56,136 nucleotides of DNA from the NCBI GenBank assembly GCA_009663185.1, contig VJZX01000016.1, positions 1-56,136 on the forward strand, read 5' to 3'. Both the position numbers and the translations under genes were made by a program. The first letter of the stretch is position 1, and each line of letters begins with the position of its first letter. The notes beneath the pieces were generated by a model. That model saw only the letters and a program-made list of their open reading frames with translations, had not been told where the DNA came from and did not search any database. This DNA comes from Isoptericola halalbus (lineage in GTDB: Bacteria > Actinomycetota > Actinomycetes > Actinomycetales > Cellulomonadaceae). Positions 36,276-44,530 of the stretch are shown here, one piece after another.

Positions 36276-36623
36276 ATGATGTCATCGGCCTCGCCCCCGA
36301 CCGGCAGAACGCCTGCAACGTCCTCGACGTCGCGCACCCGCTGTGGCTGTCCCTGCGGCAGACCAGCCACCGCCGCGCCGACGTCACCCTCGCACGACAC
36401 TTCTTGTCGGACGCGCTCGACAACTGGGTCGACGGCCAGGGCATGGGGTTTCCACGCCCTCCACCCGTCCACGGATGCCCTGCCAGACGCCGAGCCGGGG
36501 CTGCAGGGGACCGAGATGTGGCTCGCGATCATCTGGCTCCTGGCCGACCTGGCCGGCCTGTCCGACCTCGTCGGCTTCCGGCCGGCCGGGGTCCACTCTC
36601 CCGACGCGGCTGTCCGCCCCTGA
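36276..36623 (+). pseudogene. Conserved hypothetical gene with two compensating frameshifts
   Basis: The gene starts ATG ATG behind GAAGG and ends at the TGA at 36621 in one frame. The middle (about 36281-36445), however, makes sense only in another frame. That frame reads VIGLAPDRQNACNVLDVAHP, LWLSLRQTSHRRADVTLARH, then FLSDALDNWVDGQGMG. At the GGGG run before TTTCC the meaning returns to the first frame (GFHALHPSTDALPDAEPG, MWLAIIWLLADLAGLSDLVG). Removing one G there and adding one base near 36280 would restore a single protein of about 115 residues. The joined text looks like a conserved actinobacterial protein of unknown function. Either the gene is broken or the assembly has two indel errors. 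The 156 bases upstream, back to the methyltransferase stop, hold only a TAGGCT -10-like element. Confidence 0.6.
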
Positions 36624-36651
36624 CATCGCGGCGGGCGGACGGCCCGGACGC

Positions 36652-37578
36652 CTACAGGTCGATCTCGCCGCTGTAGACCAGCTCCGCAGGCCCGGCCAGC
36701 TCGACGTGCCCGTCGGGGAGCACCCGCACGCGCACCTCGCCGCCGGGCACCTCGACGAACCACGTGTCGGGCGCCCCGTCGCCGGCTCCGTGACCCGCCC
36801 AGGTCCGCACCGCGAGCGCCGCGGCGCACGCGCCCGTCCCGCACGACTGCGTCTCCCCCACGCCGCGCTCGTGCACGCGCATGCGGAGGCGGCCCGCGGG
36901 CTCGCCGTCGGGCCCGGTCTCCTCGCCGAGCGGGACGACGAGCTCGACGTTCGTGCCGCGCGGTGGCACCGGCTCGACGGCGGGCACGCGGGTGAGGTCC
37001 GCCGCCTTGAGCTCGCCGGGCTGCGCGAGCGCCACCACCGTGTGCGGGTTGCCCACGTCGACGCTCAGCGCAGGCCGCGGTGCGTGCCAGCCGTGCAGCA
37101 GGACTTTCGCGTCGGCGCCCGACGCGGCCGCGTCGGGGCCGCCGGGAAGGAACCACGGGCCCATGTCGACGGCGTACCAGCCGTTCGCCTCTCGCCGCAC
37201 GCGTCGCACGCCGGCGCGCGTCCCCAGGGCGAGCTCACCGCCGCCGGCCAGGTCGACGAGGCCCAGCCGCTCGGCGAAAGCGGTGAACACGCGCACGCCG
37301 TTGCCGCACATCTCGGCGACGGAACCGTCCGCGTTGCGGTAGTCCATGAACCAGATGGCGCCCGGCTCGGCCGCGAGCACCTCGTCCGCGACGCGCTCGC
37401 CGTCGCGAGCGATCGCGGCCGTGGGAGCCAGCCGGATGAGGCCGTCGCCGCCGATCCCGCCGCGCCGGTCCGCCAGACGGCGCACCTGGTCGGGAGTGAG
37501 GTCGAGGTCGCCGCGGGTGTCGGCGACGAGCACGAAGTCGTTGTGCGTGCCGTGGCCCTTGGTGAAACGCAGCGTCAT
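36652..37578 (-). CDS. dapF: Diaminopimelate epimerase
   Basis: DapF converts LL- to meso-diaminopimelate, the last step before lysine. The 308-residue product has the two catalytic cysteines in MCGNGVR (near residue 91) and SCGTGACAAALA (near 245). FTKGHGTHNDFV at the start and GNPHTVV at mid-protein are also family features. Its ATG overlaps the miaA stop (ATGA). If MurE here uses Lys or Orn, the enzyme serves lysine synthesis rather than direct meso-DAP supply to the wall. Confidence 0.96.
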   Translation of the reverse strand: MTLRFTKGHGTHNDFVLVADTRGDLDLTPDQVRRLADRRGGIGGDGLIRLAPTAAIARDGERVADEVLAAEPGAIWFMDYRNADGSVAEMCGNGVRVFTAFAERLGLVDLAGGGELALGTRAGVRRVRREANGWYAVDMGPWFLPGGPDAAASGADAKVLLHGWHAPRPALSVDVGNPHTVVALAQPGELKAADLTRVPAVEPVPPRGTNVELVVPLGEETGPDGEPAGRLRMRVHERGVGETQSCGTGACAAALAVRTWAGHGAGDGAPDTWFVEVPGGEVRVRVLPDGHVELAGPAELVYSGEIDL

Positions 37579-38561
37579 GAGCCCAGACTACGGCGCACCG
37601 GGGCGTCGGCCGGTGCGGGCAGCGTCCCGGCGTCGGCGGCGCGCACGAGGGCGAGCGCATCGTCGAGCAGTGTGGGCGAGCCGGCGTCGAGCCACCGCAC
37701 GCGCGGGTCGCGACCGAACCAGCCCATCTGCTTGCGGGCGAGCCGACGCGTGTTGCTCACGACGGCGGACCGCGCCTCGACCTCGCCCGTCTCGCCGCGG
37801 AACCAGGCGATCAGCTCGGCGTACCCCACGGCGCGCGCGGCCGTCGTGCCCAGGCCGTGGCCGGTGCCGCCCTGGTCCGCCGAGGCGAGCGTGCGGACCT
37901 CCTCGACGAGCCCGGCGTCCCACATGCGCTCGACTCGATGCTGGACACGGGCATCGAGGGTGGTGCGGTCGCAGTCGAGGCCGATCTGGACGGCCGGGCG
38001 CACGTACTCCTGGCGCGGCAGGTTGGCCGTGTACGGAAGGCCGGTGATGGCGATGACCTCCAGAGCCCGCACGATGCGGCGGGTGTTGTGCGGGCCGATG
38101 CTCGCGGCCGCCTCGGGGTCGAGGCGAACCAGCTCGTCGTGCAGGGAGCGGCGCCCCTCGCGCTCGACCCGCTGTTCGAGCTCGGCCCGCAGCCGCGCGT
38201 CGGTCCCCGGGAAGTCCATGTGGTCGAGCAGGGCCCGCACGTACAGCCCGGAGCCGCCGACGACGACGGCGCGCCCCCCGCGGCCCTCGATCGAGTCGAG
38301 GTCGGCGCGCGCCGCCGCCTGGTAGCGCGCGACCGACGCGTCTTCGAGGGGGTCGAGGACGTCGAGCTGGTGGTGGGCGATGCCGCGCCGTTCGGCGGGT
38401 GGGACCTTCGCCGTGCCGACGTCCATGCCGCGGTAGAGCTGGTACGCGTCGGCGTTGACGATCTCAGCGGGCGCGCCGGGGAGCGACAGCGCCTCGGCCA
38501 GGTCCAGGGCGAGGTCCGACTTCCCGGTTGCGGTGGGTCCGACGACGGCGACGACGATCAC
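37575..38561 (-). CDS. miaA: tRNA dimethylallyltransferase
   Basis: MiaA adds a dimethylallyl group to A37 of tRNAs reading codons that begin with U; MiaB then methylthiolates it, and miaB lies 2.4 kb away. The 328-residue product has the P-loop VVGPTATGKSDLALDLA and NADAYQLYRGMDVGTAK. VVGGSGLYVRALLDH, the tRNA-contact region PHNTRRIVRALEV, and NTRRLARKQMGWF follow. Two GTG starts (38561, 38570) are possible; neither has a clear ribosome-binding site. It is followed directly by dapF. Confidence 0.95.
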   Translation of the reverse strand: MIVVAVVGPTATGKSDLALDLAEALSLPGAPAEIVNADAYQLYRGMDVGTAKVPPAERRGIAHHQLDVLDPLEDASVARYQAAARADLDSIEGRGGRAVVVGGSGLYVRALLDHMDFPGTDARLRAELEQRVEREGRRSLHDELVRLDPEAAASIGPHNTRRIVRALEVIAITGLPYTANLPRQEYVRPAVQIGLDCDRTTLDARVQHRVERMWDAGLVEEVRTLASADQGGTGHGLGTTAARAVGYAELIAWFRGETGEVEARSAVVSNTRRLARKQMGWFGRDPRVRWLDAGSPTLLDDALALVRAADAGTLPAPADAPVRRSLGS

Positions 38562-38630
38562 GCGGCCCACCGTACGACGCGCGGCACCCGGTCGTGGGAC
38601 GGGTACCGCGCCGGGCGGGCGGCGACGCGG

Positions 38631-38636
38631 TACTGT
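38631..38636 (+). promoter_or_regulatory. -10 element of a leaderless promoter
   Basis: TACTGT ends six bases before the ATG at 38643. No ribosome-binding site is present. The gene is divergent from miaA. Confidence 0.45.
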
Positions 38637-38642
38637 CCGACG

Positions 38643-39113
38643 ATGCTGCTGGTGAGCACGTTCGCCGTGGCCGCGGTCTCGGCGATCGTGCCGCTGGTGA
38701 ACATCGAGGTCTACCTCGGCGTCGTCGCGACACAGCTCGACGTCACGGCGCACCCGGCCCGCCTGGTCGTGCTCGCGGCGACCGCCGGCGTCGCGCAGAC
38801 GCTCGGCAAGCTCTGCTGGTACCTGCTGGCGGCCCGCTCGATGGAGTCCCGCTGGGTCCAGCACAAGCTGTCCGCCGGGCCCAGACGCCACCGGTTCGAC
38901 GTCTGGCACGCACGCATCGTGGGACGCCCCTGGCTTAGCGCCGGCGTCCTGGCTGTCTCCGCCGTGGTCGGGCTGCCCCCGCTGCTGATCCTGTCCGTGG
39001 TGGCGGGCAGCGTCCGCGTGCCGCTGGTCCTGTTCGTCCCGACCGTCGTCCTGGGGCGCACGGTGCGCTTCTGGGCGATCCTCGCGGGTGTGGGCGCGGC
39101 GTTCGACGGCTGA
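38643..39113 (+). CDS. Small VTT/YqaA-like membrane protein
   Basis: This 156-residue membrane protein has about four hydrophobic segments. It resembles YqaA and VTT-domain (DedA-related) proteins: an N-terminal helix leading to VNIEVYLGVVATQ, then AATAGVAQTLGKLCWYLLA with the Gly-Lys pattern typical of YqaA-like proteins, and a C-terminal VVAGSVRVPL before a last helix. DedA relatives are linked to lipid transport and membrane homeostasis. The assignment is by pattern only. It is probably a leaderless transcript. The stop is two bases from that of the convergent gene. Confidence 0.65.
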   Translation: MLLVSTFAVAAVSAIVPLVNIEVYLGVVATQLDVTAHPARLVVLAATAGVAQTLGKLCWYLLAARSMESRWVQHKLSAGPRRHRFDVWHARIVGRPWLSAGVLAVSAVVGLPPLLILSVVAGSVRVPLVLFVPTVVLGRTVRFWAILAGVGAAFDG

Positions 39114-39115
39114 CG

Positions 39116-39739
39116 CTACGGCTCACGCAGCAGCGTGACGCGGTACTCGCCGGGCAGGTGCTCGTGCTCGACCGCGAGCGTACGAACCTCGGGCACCCAC
39201 GACGACGCGAGCAGTGCCAGGACGGCGGCGACGCCGGGCGCGAGCGCCTCGGGCGTCGCGTCAAGGCTCCCGGGCGCGCCGCCGCCGGCGACGACGATGC
39301 CGGCGACGCCGCGGAGATCGGCCGCGAGCCGCGCCGCGTTGTCGGGCCGGGCCGCGAGCGCCGCCGGCACCTCGAGCGCGACGACGTCGCTCAAGCGCGT
39401 CCGGGCGCCTCGCGCCTCGAGCGCGCCGGCAAGGCACACGAGCGCGACCGACGCCGGGACCTGGAGGGCCTCACGCTGCGACGCGGCCCACGGCTGCAGC
39501 TCGGGCACCCGAGCGTCGGGCACGCCCGCGCCCGCGAACGACGGTCGCGGGCCGTGCGTCCGCGTGCCGTCGCCCGAGCCGTGCGCCAGGACGGCGAGCG
39601 TGCCGGCGCCCGCGTCGTCGAGCAGCTCGACCACTGCGGCGTCGACGCGCTGCCGCACGGGTGCGAGCGGGTCGACGGTGCCGCCGACACCGGGCACGAG
39701 CAGCGGTGTGGCAGGCAGGACGACGGCACGCACGGGCAC
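39116..39739 (-). CDS. Class III extradiol dioxygenase-fold protein (Rv2728c-like)
   Basis: This 207-residue protein is Ala/Val-rich and alternates hydrophobic strands with helices. Visible landmarks are the start VRAVVLPATPLLVPGVGG, LAVLAHGSGDGTRTHGPRPSF, and a terminal part with VVAGGGAPGSLDATPE. Position between miaA/dapF and miaB, together with the opening, matches mycobacterial Rv2728c and relatives of the LigB-like fold. Catalytic metal ligands are not evident, so enzymatic activity is doubtful. The start is either this GTG or a TTG nine bases earlier. Confidence 0.55.
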   Translation of the reverse strand: MPVRAVVLPATPLLVPGVGGTVDPLAPVRQRVDAAVVELLDDAGAGTLAVLAHGSGDGTRTHGPRPSFAGAGVPDARVPELQPWAASQREALQVPASVALVCLAGALEARGARTRLSDVVALEVPAALAARPDNAARLAADLRGVAGIVVAGGGAPGSLDATPEALAPGVAAVLALLASSWVPEVRTLAVEHEHLPGEYRVTLLREP

Positions 39740-39765
39740 GCCGACCAACCTAACGGGTGGGCGTG

Positions 39766-39771
39766 TAGCGT
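39766..39771 (+). promoter_or_regulatory. -10 element of a leaderless promoter (YbjN pair)
   Basis: TAGCGT ends seven bases before the GTG at 39779. No ribosome-binding site is visible. Confidence 0.45.
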
Positions 39772-39778
39772 GGGTGCG

Positions 39779-40333
39779 GTGAAGTTCTTCGGGTCACGCC
39801 GGACGAGCAGGCCCTCCGAGGAGCTGGGCGACGACGAGCTGCGGGCCCGCGTCGAGAGCATCCTCGCGACCACGATCGGCACCGACGGGCCGGCGGCGCC
39901 TGCGCCCGCCCCCCTTTCGCGCGAGCGCATCGTCTCCTGGCTGGAAGATTCCGGCTTCGCCTACTTCATCGACTCCGACGGCGACGTCGGCGGCCTGTGG
40001 CACGGCTGGTTGTTCTACTTCCTCGCCCTCGGTGACCACGGTGAGGTGCTGCAGGTGCGCGGCCAGTGGCACCGCGTTATGACGATCGAGCGCCTCGAGG
40101 AGGTCCTCGAGGTCTGCAACGAGTGGAACGCAGAGCGAATCTGGCCCAAGACGTACGTCCGAGTGCGTGACGACGGGGCGGTCATGGTGTGCGCCGACGT
40201 GACGGTGGACGTCGAGCACGGCGCGACCGACGACCAGCTCGACCAGCTGCTGCAGTGCGGGCTCACGACCGGCTCCCTGTTCTTCGAGCACCTCGACGAG
40301 CGGTACCCGGACCCGCTGCAGGAGGCGTCGTGA
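39779..40333 (+). CDS. YbjN-domain protein, first of tandem pair
   Basis: This 184-residue cytoplasmic protein has a YbjN domain (about residues 45-170): ERIVSWLEDSGFAYFIDSDGDVGG, YFLALGDHGEVLQVRGQW, CNEWNAERIWPKTYV and VDVEHGATDDQLDQLL. YbjN domains resemble the type III secretion chaperone fold and are taken to be protein-binding; function is unknown. The next gene is a paralogue read from an overlapping GTGA. The pair sits between miaA/dapF and miaB, a common actinobacterial arrangement. Confidence 0.86.
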   Translation: MKFFGSRRTSRPSEELGDDELRARVESILATTIGTDGPAAPAPAPLSRERIVSWLEDSGFAYFIDSDGDVGGLWHGWLFYFLALGDHGEVLQVRGQWHRVMTIERLEEVLEVCNEWNAERIWPKTYVRVRDDGAVMVCADVTVDVEHGATDDQLDQLLQCGLTTGSLFFEHLDERYPDPLQEAS

Positions 40334-40878
40334 GCGCCGCGTGGCGCCGCGCGCGGGCCGCGGCGGACCTGGCGGCGCGCGGCGTCCGCGGCGCCCGCAC
40401 GCGCCTGCGCGATAACCGACGGCGCGGTGCGCCAGCCCGTCCCTTTCCCGTCGTGCCGCCCGCCCGGCCACTGCCGCTGAGCCGCGAGCGCGTCGGCGAA
40501 GACCTCGCACGCCGCGGTTACCGGTACCGGTTCGACGGCGACGGCGACGTCACCGGCACGTGGGACGGCAACCGCTTCTGGTTCCTGCTGCTCGGGTCGC
40601 ACCAGGAGATCCTGCAGGTCCGCGGCCGCTGGTCGGGCATCATCCCGCCGCAGGCGCGGCTGTCTGTGCTCCAGGCCGCCAACGACTGGAACCGCGAGCG
40701 CGTGTGGCCCAAGGTCTACGTGCGCGAGGAGTCGGACGGCCTCGCGCTGTACGCCGAGGTGTCGGTCGACTTCGAGCACGGCGCGACCGACGAGCAGCTC
40801 GCCGCGACCGTCTCGTGCGGGCTGGTCACCGCGACGCAGTTCTTCGCGACCGTCGGCGCCCTCACGCCGGGCGACTGA
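40330..40878 (+). CDS. YbjN-domain protein, second of tandem pair
   Basis: This 182-residue paralogue of the preceding gene has the same core: SRERVGEDLARRGYRYRFDGDGDVTG, GSHQEILQVRGRW, ANDWNRERVWPKVYV and VDFEHGATDEQLAATV. It differs in a strongly basic N-terminal extension (about residues 1-48, rich in Arg and Ala) that could contact nucleic acid or membrane. The GTG start lies within the stop of the first gene, so the two are made in a fixed ratio and may form a heterodimer. Confidence 0.86.
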   Translation: MSAAWRRARAAADLAARGVRGARTRLRDNRRRGAPARPFPVVPPARPLPLSRERVGEDLARRGYRYRFDGDGDVTGTWDGNRFWFLLLGSHQEILQVRGRWSGIIPPQARLSVLQAANDWNRERVWPKVYVREESDGLALYAEVSVDFEHGATDEQLAATVSCGLVTATQFFATVGALTPGD

Positions 40879-40880
40879 CC

Positions 40881-40971
40881 CGCGCGCCGAGATGGCGATC
40901 CGTCGACGCCGCGACCGCTGGCGGTGGCTGCTGGTCGCTACCCCGGCGACGCGTCGCTATCTCGGCGCGCG
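40881..40971. terminator. Long inverted repeat between the YbjN pair and miaB
   Basis: CGCGCGCCGAGAT (40881-40893) and ATCTCGGCGCGCG (40959-40971) are perfect 13-bp arms. Pairing continues inward for about five more pairs, including a G-U. The 55-base interior has a further GCGACC/GGTCGC stem (40911-40916 with 40933-40938). The right arm covers the miaB stop codon and its last codons. It is most simply a bidirectional terminator for the convergent genes, although it is unusually large. Confidence 0.55.
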
Positions 40972-42618
40972 GAGTGCCGGCATGCCGAGCGCGACAGGGC
41001 CGGCGGGCGCCGGCGTGCCGTGCGCGTGGTGGTCGTCGCCGCCGCCGAGACGCGCGCTCTCACGCCGCGCCCACGCGTCGCCCGACCGGGTGCGCCGTAC
41101 GGCGAACGACCCGCCCGCCAGCGCCGAGTCCGCGATGAGGTGGTGCGGCGCGGCACGGGTGACGTCGACCCTGACGACGTCGCCCGGCCGGGGCAGGCGC
41201 GGGTCGAGGGCAGCGACGTCGGCGAGACGTGGGTCGTCGAGGCTCGACAGCTGGTCGGCGCCGGGCGCGACGCCCTCGGGGAGCGCGAGGTGCACGAGCC
41301 GGTTGTCGGGCGCGCGACCCGACAGGCGATGCGTGGCGCCGTCCTTCCTGCCCGAGCCCTCGGCCACGAGCACGTCGAGCGTGCGCCCGACCTGCCCGCC
41401 GGACTCCTCGACGCTGATGCCCTCCTGGAGTGCCACGAGGCGTTCGAAACGCTCCTGGACGACCTCCTTGGGCAGGTGTCCGTCCATCGTGGCGGCAGGA
41501 GTGCCGGGGCGGGGCGAGTACTGGAACATGAACGCGGAGCTGAAGCGCGACGCCTCGACCACGCGGAGCGTCTCCGCGAAGTCCTCCTCCGTCTCGCCCG
41601 GGAAGCCCACGATGATGTCCGTCGTGATCGCGGCGTCGGGCATGGCCGCGCGCACCCGCTCGAGGATGCCGAGGAAGCGTTCGGAGCGGTAGGAGCGACG
41701 CATCGCGCGCAGGATCCGGTCGGAGCCCGACTGCAGCGGCATGTGCAGCTGCGGCATGACGTTGGGCGTGGCGGCCATCGCCTCGATGACGTCGTCGGTG
41801 AAGGCGGCGGGGTGCGGCGAGGTGAAGCGCACGCGCTCGAGACCCTCGATGCTCCCGCACGCGCGGAGCAGCTTGGCGAACGCGCCGCGGTCGCCGAACT
41901 CGACCCCATAGCTGTTGACGTTCTGGCCCAGCAGCGTGACCTCGATCGCCCCGGCCGCTACGAGTGCCTCGACCTCGGCGAGGATCTCGCCGGGCCGGCG
42001 GTCGCGCTCCTTGCCGCGCAGGTGCGGCACGATGCAGAAGGTGCAGGTGTTGTTGCAACCCACCGAGATCGAGACCCAGCCTGCGTAGACGCTCTCGCGG
42101 CGCGTCGGGAGCGTCGAGGGGAAGACCTGCAGCGACTCGGCGATCTCGACCTGGGCCTCGGCGTTGTGCCGCGCCCGCTCGAGCAGCACCGGCAGTGCGT
42201 CGAGGTTGTGGGTGCCGAACACGACGTCGACCCACGGCGCCTTGGCGACGATGTCGCCCCGGTCCTTCTGCGCCAGGCACCCGCCGACGGCGATCTGCAT
42301 GCCCGGCCGGCCGGCCTTGACGCTCGCGAGCTGGCCGAGGTTGCCGTACAGCCGCGTCGCCGCGTTCTCGCGCACGGCGCACGTGTTGATGACCACGACG
42401 TCGGCCGTGCTCGCGGCCTCGTCCTGGGCGGGCGCGCGCGTATACCCGGCCTGCTCGAGCATCCCGGCCATGTGCTCGGAGTCGTGGACGTTCATCTGGC
42501 ACCCGAGCGTGCGCACGACGTAGGTGCGCGGGCGCCCGGTTGCGGGGGCGGACGGCCCCGCCGCCTCGTCCTCGACAGGCGCAGCGGCGGGCGCGGCGGT
42601 AGGCATGGTGGTGGACAT
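40957..42618 (-). CDS. miaB: tRNA-2-methylthio-N6-dimethylallyladenosine synthase
   Basis: MiaB is a radical-SAM methylthiotransferase acting on the i6A37 made by MiaA. The 553-residue product has an N-terminal MTTase domain with cysteines in LGCQMN, NTCAVR and GGCLAQ, which bind the auxiliary cluster. The radical-SAM motif is CNNTCTFC near residue 190. A TRAM-like C-terminal domain includes the segment around [15 protein letters not shown] low-complexity Ala/Pro N-terminal extension (about 30 residues) and a C-terminal tail are extra. I chose the ATG at 42618 because a TACCCT -10 element lies seven bases upstream, implying a leaderless start; a GTG at 42624 is less likely. Confidence 0.95.
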   Translation of the reverse strand: MSTTMPTAAPAAAPVEDEAAGPSAPATGRPRTYVVRTLGCQMNVHDSEHMAGMLEQAGYTRAPAQDEAASTADVVVINTCAVRENAATRLYGNLGQLASVKAGRPGMQIAVGGCLAQKDRGDIVAKAPWVDVVFGTHNLDALPVLLERARHNAEAQVEIAESLQVFPSTLPTRRESVYAGWVSISVGCNNTCTFCIVPHLRGKERDRRPGEILAEVEALVAAGAIEVTLLGQNVNSYGVEFGDRGAFAKLLRACGSIEGLERVRFTSPHPAAFTDDVIEAMAATPNVMPQLHMPLQSGSDRILRAMRRSYRSERFLGILERVRAAMPDAAITTDIIVGFPGETEEDFAETLRVVEASRFSSAFMFQYSPRPGTPAATMDGHLPKEVVQERFERLVALQEGISVEESGGQVGRTLDVLVAEGSGRKDGATHRLSGRAPDNRLVHLALPEGVAPGADQLSSLDDPRLADVAALDPRLPRPGDVVRVDVTRAAPHHLIADSALAGGSFAVRRTRSGDAWARRESARLGGGDDHHAHGTPAPAGPVALGMPALRAPR

Positions 42619-42625
42619 CGTCACT

Positions 42626-42631
42626 AGGGTA
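42626..42631 (-). promoter_or_regulatory. -10 element of a leaderless miaB promoter
   Basis: TACCCT on the minus strand ends seven bases before the miaB ATG. The 111-base miaB-gluA intergenic region also contains inverted repeats: TTACGGA (42649-42655) with TCCGTAA (42684-42690), and GTTACG with CGTAAC. These could be an operator for the glutamate importer. Confidence 0.45.
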
Positions 42632-42729
42632 CGGTCCCCGCCGCGTCGTTACGGATTCGTTGCCAACCTGAGCAAGACTTGAGTCCGTAAGCGCTGGTAG
42701 ACGTAACAACGACTGGTTAGGTTCGAGGG

Positions 42730-43524
42730 ATGGATCACGGCGAAGCGACCACCACGACCGAGCACGCGCCGACGTCGTCGCGACTCGGCCACCCGCTCGT
42801 GGAGATGGTGGACGTCAACAAGCACTTCGGCGACCTCCACGTCCTGCGCGACATCAACCTGACGGTGCGCAAGGGCGAGGTGCTCGTCGTCATCGGCCCG
42901 TCGGGTTCCGGCAAGTCGACGCTGTGCCGGGCGATCAACCGGCTCGAGACCATCGACTCCGGCGCGATCCGGATCGACGGCGAGCCGATGCCGGAAGAAG
43001 GACGCGACCTGGCGCGCCTGCGGGCCGACGTCGGCATGGTCTTCCAGTCCTTCAACCTGTTCGCGCACAAGACCGTGCTCGACAACGTCACGCTCGGGCC
43101 GCGCAAGGTCCGCGGGACCCGCAAGGACAAGGCACGCGAAGAGGGCCTCGCACTTCTCGACCGGGTCGGCGTGAAGAACCAGGCGCACAAGCTGCCCGCC
43201 CAGCTCTCGGGCGGCCCGCAGCAGCGCGTCGCGATCGCCCGCTCCCTCGCCATGCACCCCAAGGTCATGCTCTTCGACGAGCCGATGTCGGCGCTCGATC
43301 CCGAGATGATCAACGAGGTGCTCGACGTCATGGTCGCCCTCGCCCGTGAAGGAATGACGATGGTCGTCATCACCCACGAGATGGGCTTCGCCCGCAAGGC
43401 GGCCGACCGCGTCGTGTTCATGTCCGACGGCCAGATCGTCGAGGAGGCAACTCCCGAAGAGTTCTTCACACACCCGAAGAGCGACCGGGCCAAGGACTTC
43501 CTGTCGAAGATCCTCACGCACTGA
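42730..43524 (+). CDS. gluA: Glutamate ABC transporter, ATP-binding protein
   Basis: This is the nucleotide-binding subunit of a polar amino acid importer of the GluABCD/GltIJKL type. The 264-residue product has Walker [10 protein letters not shown] near residue 57, the Q-loop in [11 protein letters not shown], and Walker B VMLFDEP followed by the D-loop SALDPE and the switch His in VITHEMGFA. The signature is LSGGPQQRV, with Pro where most relatives have Gln. The first 30 residues are a variable Thr-rich extension. TAGGTT lies six bases upstream, with GAGGG directly before the ATG. It is the first gene of the four-gene operon. Confidence 0.93.
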   Translation: MDHGEATTTTEHAPTSSRLGHPLVEMVDVNKHFGDLHVLRDINLTVRKGEVLVVIGPSGSGKSTLCRAINRLETIDSGAIRIDGEPMPEEGRDLARLRADVGMVFQSFNLFAHKTVLDNVTLGPRKVRGTRKDKAREEGLALLDRVGVKNQAHKLPAQLSGGPQQRVAIARSLAMHPKVMLFDEPMSALDPEMINEVLDVMVALAREGMTMVVITHEMGFARKAADRVVFMSDGQIVEEATPEEFFTHPKSDRAKDFLSKILTH

Positions 43525-43559
43525 CCGGTTCCACCGAATCACCAGCGAAGGGAACGCAC

Positions 43560-44420
43560 ATGCGCACGCGTAGCACCGGGGCCATCGCCCTCGCGGCGGC
43601 CACCGCACTCACGCTCGCCGCCTGCGGCGGCGGGGACGAGCCCGGCACCGACGGCGGCGACGGCGGTAACGGCGGTAACGGCGACGACACGCTGACCGTC
43701 GGCATCAAGTTCGACCAGCCCGGCCTTGGCTTCATGGAGGGCGACACACCGTCGGGCTTCGACGTCGACGTCGCCAAGTACGTGGCCGACAAGCTCGGCT
43801 ACTCCGAGGACCAGATCGAGTGGGTCGAGGCACCGTCGGCACAGCGCGAGACGCTCCTGTCCACCGGCCAGGTGGACATGATCTTCGCGACATACTCGAT
43901 CACCGACGAGCGTCGCGAGACCGTCTCGTACGCCGGGCCGTACTTCGTTGCGGGGCAGGACCTCCTCGTCGCCGAGGACAACACGGACATCACGGGTCCG
44001 GACGTCCTGGACGGCAAGAACCTCTGCTCGGTCACTGGCTCGACATCGGCCCAGCGCATCAAGGACGAGTACTCCGAGGGTGTGAACCTCCTCGAGCAGC
44101 CCGGTTACGCCGAGTGCGTCACCGCGCTCATCTCCGGCCAGGTCGACGCGGTCACGACGGACGACATCATCCTCGCCGGTCTGGGCGCCCAGCCCGCCAA
44201 CCAGGGGAAGGTCAAGGTCGTCGGCAACCCGTTCTCCGAGGAGAACTACGGCGTCGGCATCCCCAAGGGTGAGGTCGAGCTCTGCGAGGAGATCAACACC
44301 GCACTGCAGGAGATGATCGACGACGGCTCGTGGGAGAGCTTCGTGACCGCCAACACCGAGGGCACCGGCTACACGCCGAACGAGTCGCTCAACCCACCGG
44401 AGTTCGACCCCTGCTCGTGA
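43560..44420 (+). CDS. gluB: Glutamate-binding lipoprotein
   Basis: This is the solute-binding protein of the importer, exported and lipid-anchored. The 286-residue product has a lipoprotein signal with lipobox LTLAAC (Cys about residue 22). A flexible Gly/Asp/Asn linker follows, then the SBP family 3 fold: TVGIKFDQPGLGF, the substrate region SGFDVDVAKYVADKLG, FATYSITDERRETVSYAGPYF and LITGQVDAV-type repeats (LISGQVDAVTTDDII). AAGGGA precedes the ATG. A very stable hairpin follows the stop, which may raise its mRNA level above that of the permeases. Confidence 0.93.
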   Translation: MRTRSTGAIALAAATALTLAACGGGDEPGTDGGDGGNGGNGDDTLTVGIKFDQPGLGFMEGDTPSGFDVDVAKYVADKLGYSEDQIEWVEAPSAQRETLLSTGQVDMIFATYSITDERRETVSYAGPYFVAGQDLLVAEDNTDITGPDVLDGKNLCSVTGSTSAQRIKDEYSEGVNLLEQPGYAECVTALISGQVDAVTTDDIILAGLGAQPANQGKVKVVGNPFSEENYGVGIPKGEVELCEEINTALQEMIDDGSWESFVTANTEGTGYTPNESLNPPEFDPCS

Positions 44421-44443
44421 CGCGCTGACGCCGTCCGAGCACA

Positions 44444-44475
44444 CCGGGGCCCGCCGCGTCGACGGCGGGCCCCGG
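44444..44475 (+). terminator. 13-bp perfect hairpin between gluB and gluC
   Basis: CCGGGGCCCGCCG and CGGCGGGCCCCGG pair perfectly around a six-base loop. The hairpin sits inside an operon, 24 bases after gluB. An attenuating terminator or a 3'-end stabiliser for the binding-protein mRNA is likely. No U tract follows. Confidence 0.7.
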
Positions 44476-44530
44476 CTCGTCAGCCCCCGCTGGGGCCGAC
44501 CGCACCACCTCGAGAGGAGACACCGATCCC

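Noticed and set aside
36444-36452. Programmed ribosomal frameshift at GGGGTTTCC
   Set aside because: It cannot by itself explain the second out-of-frame boundary near 36280, and there is no stimulatory structure or slippery heptamer. Indels fit better, though recoding is not fully excluded.
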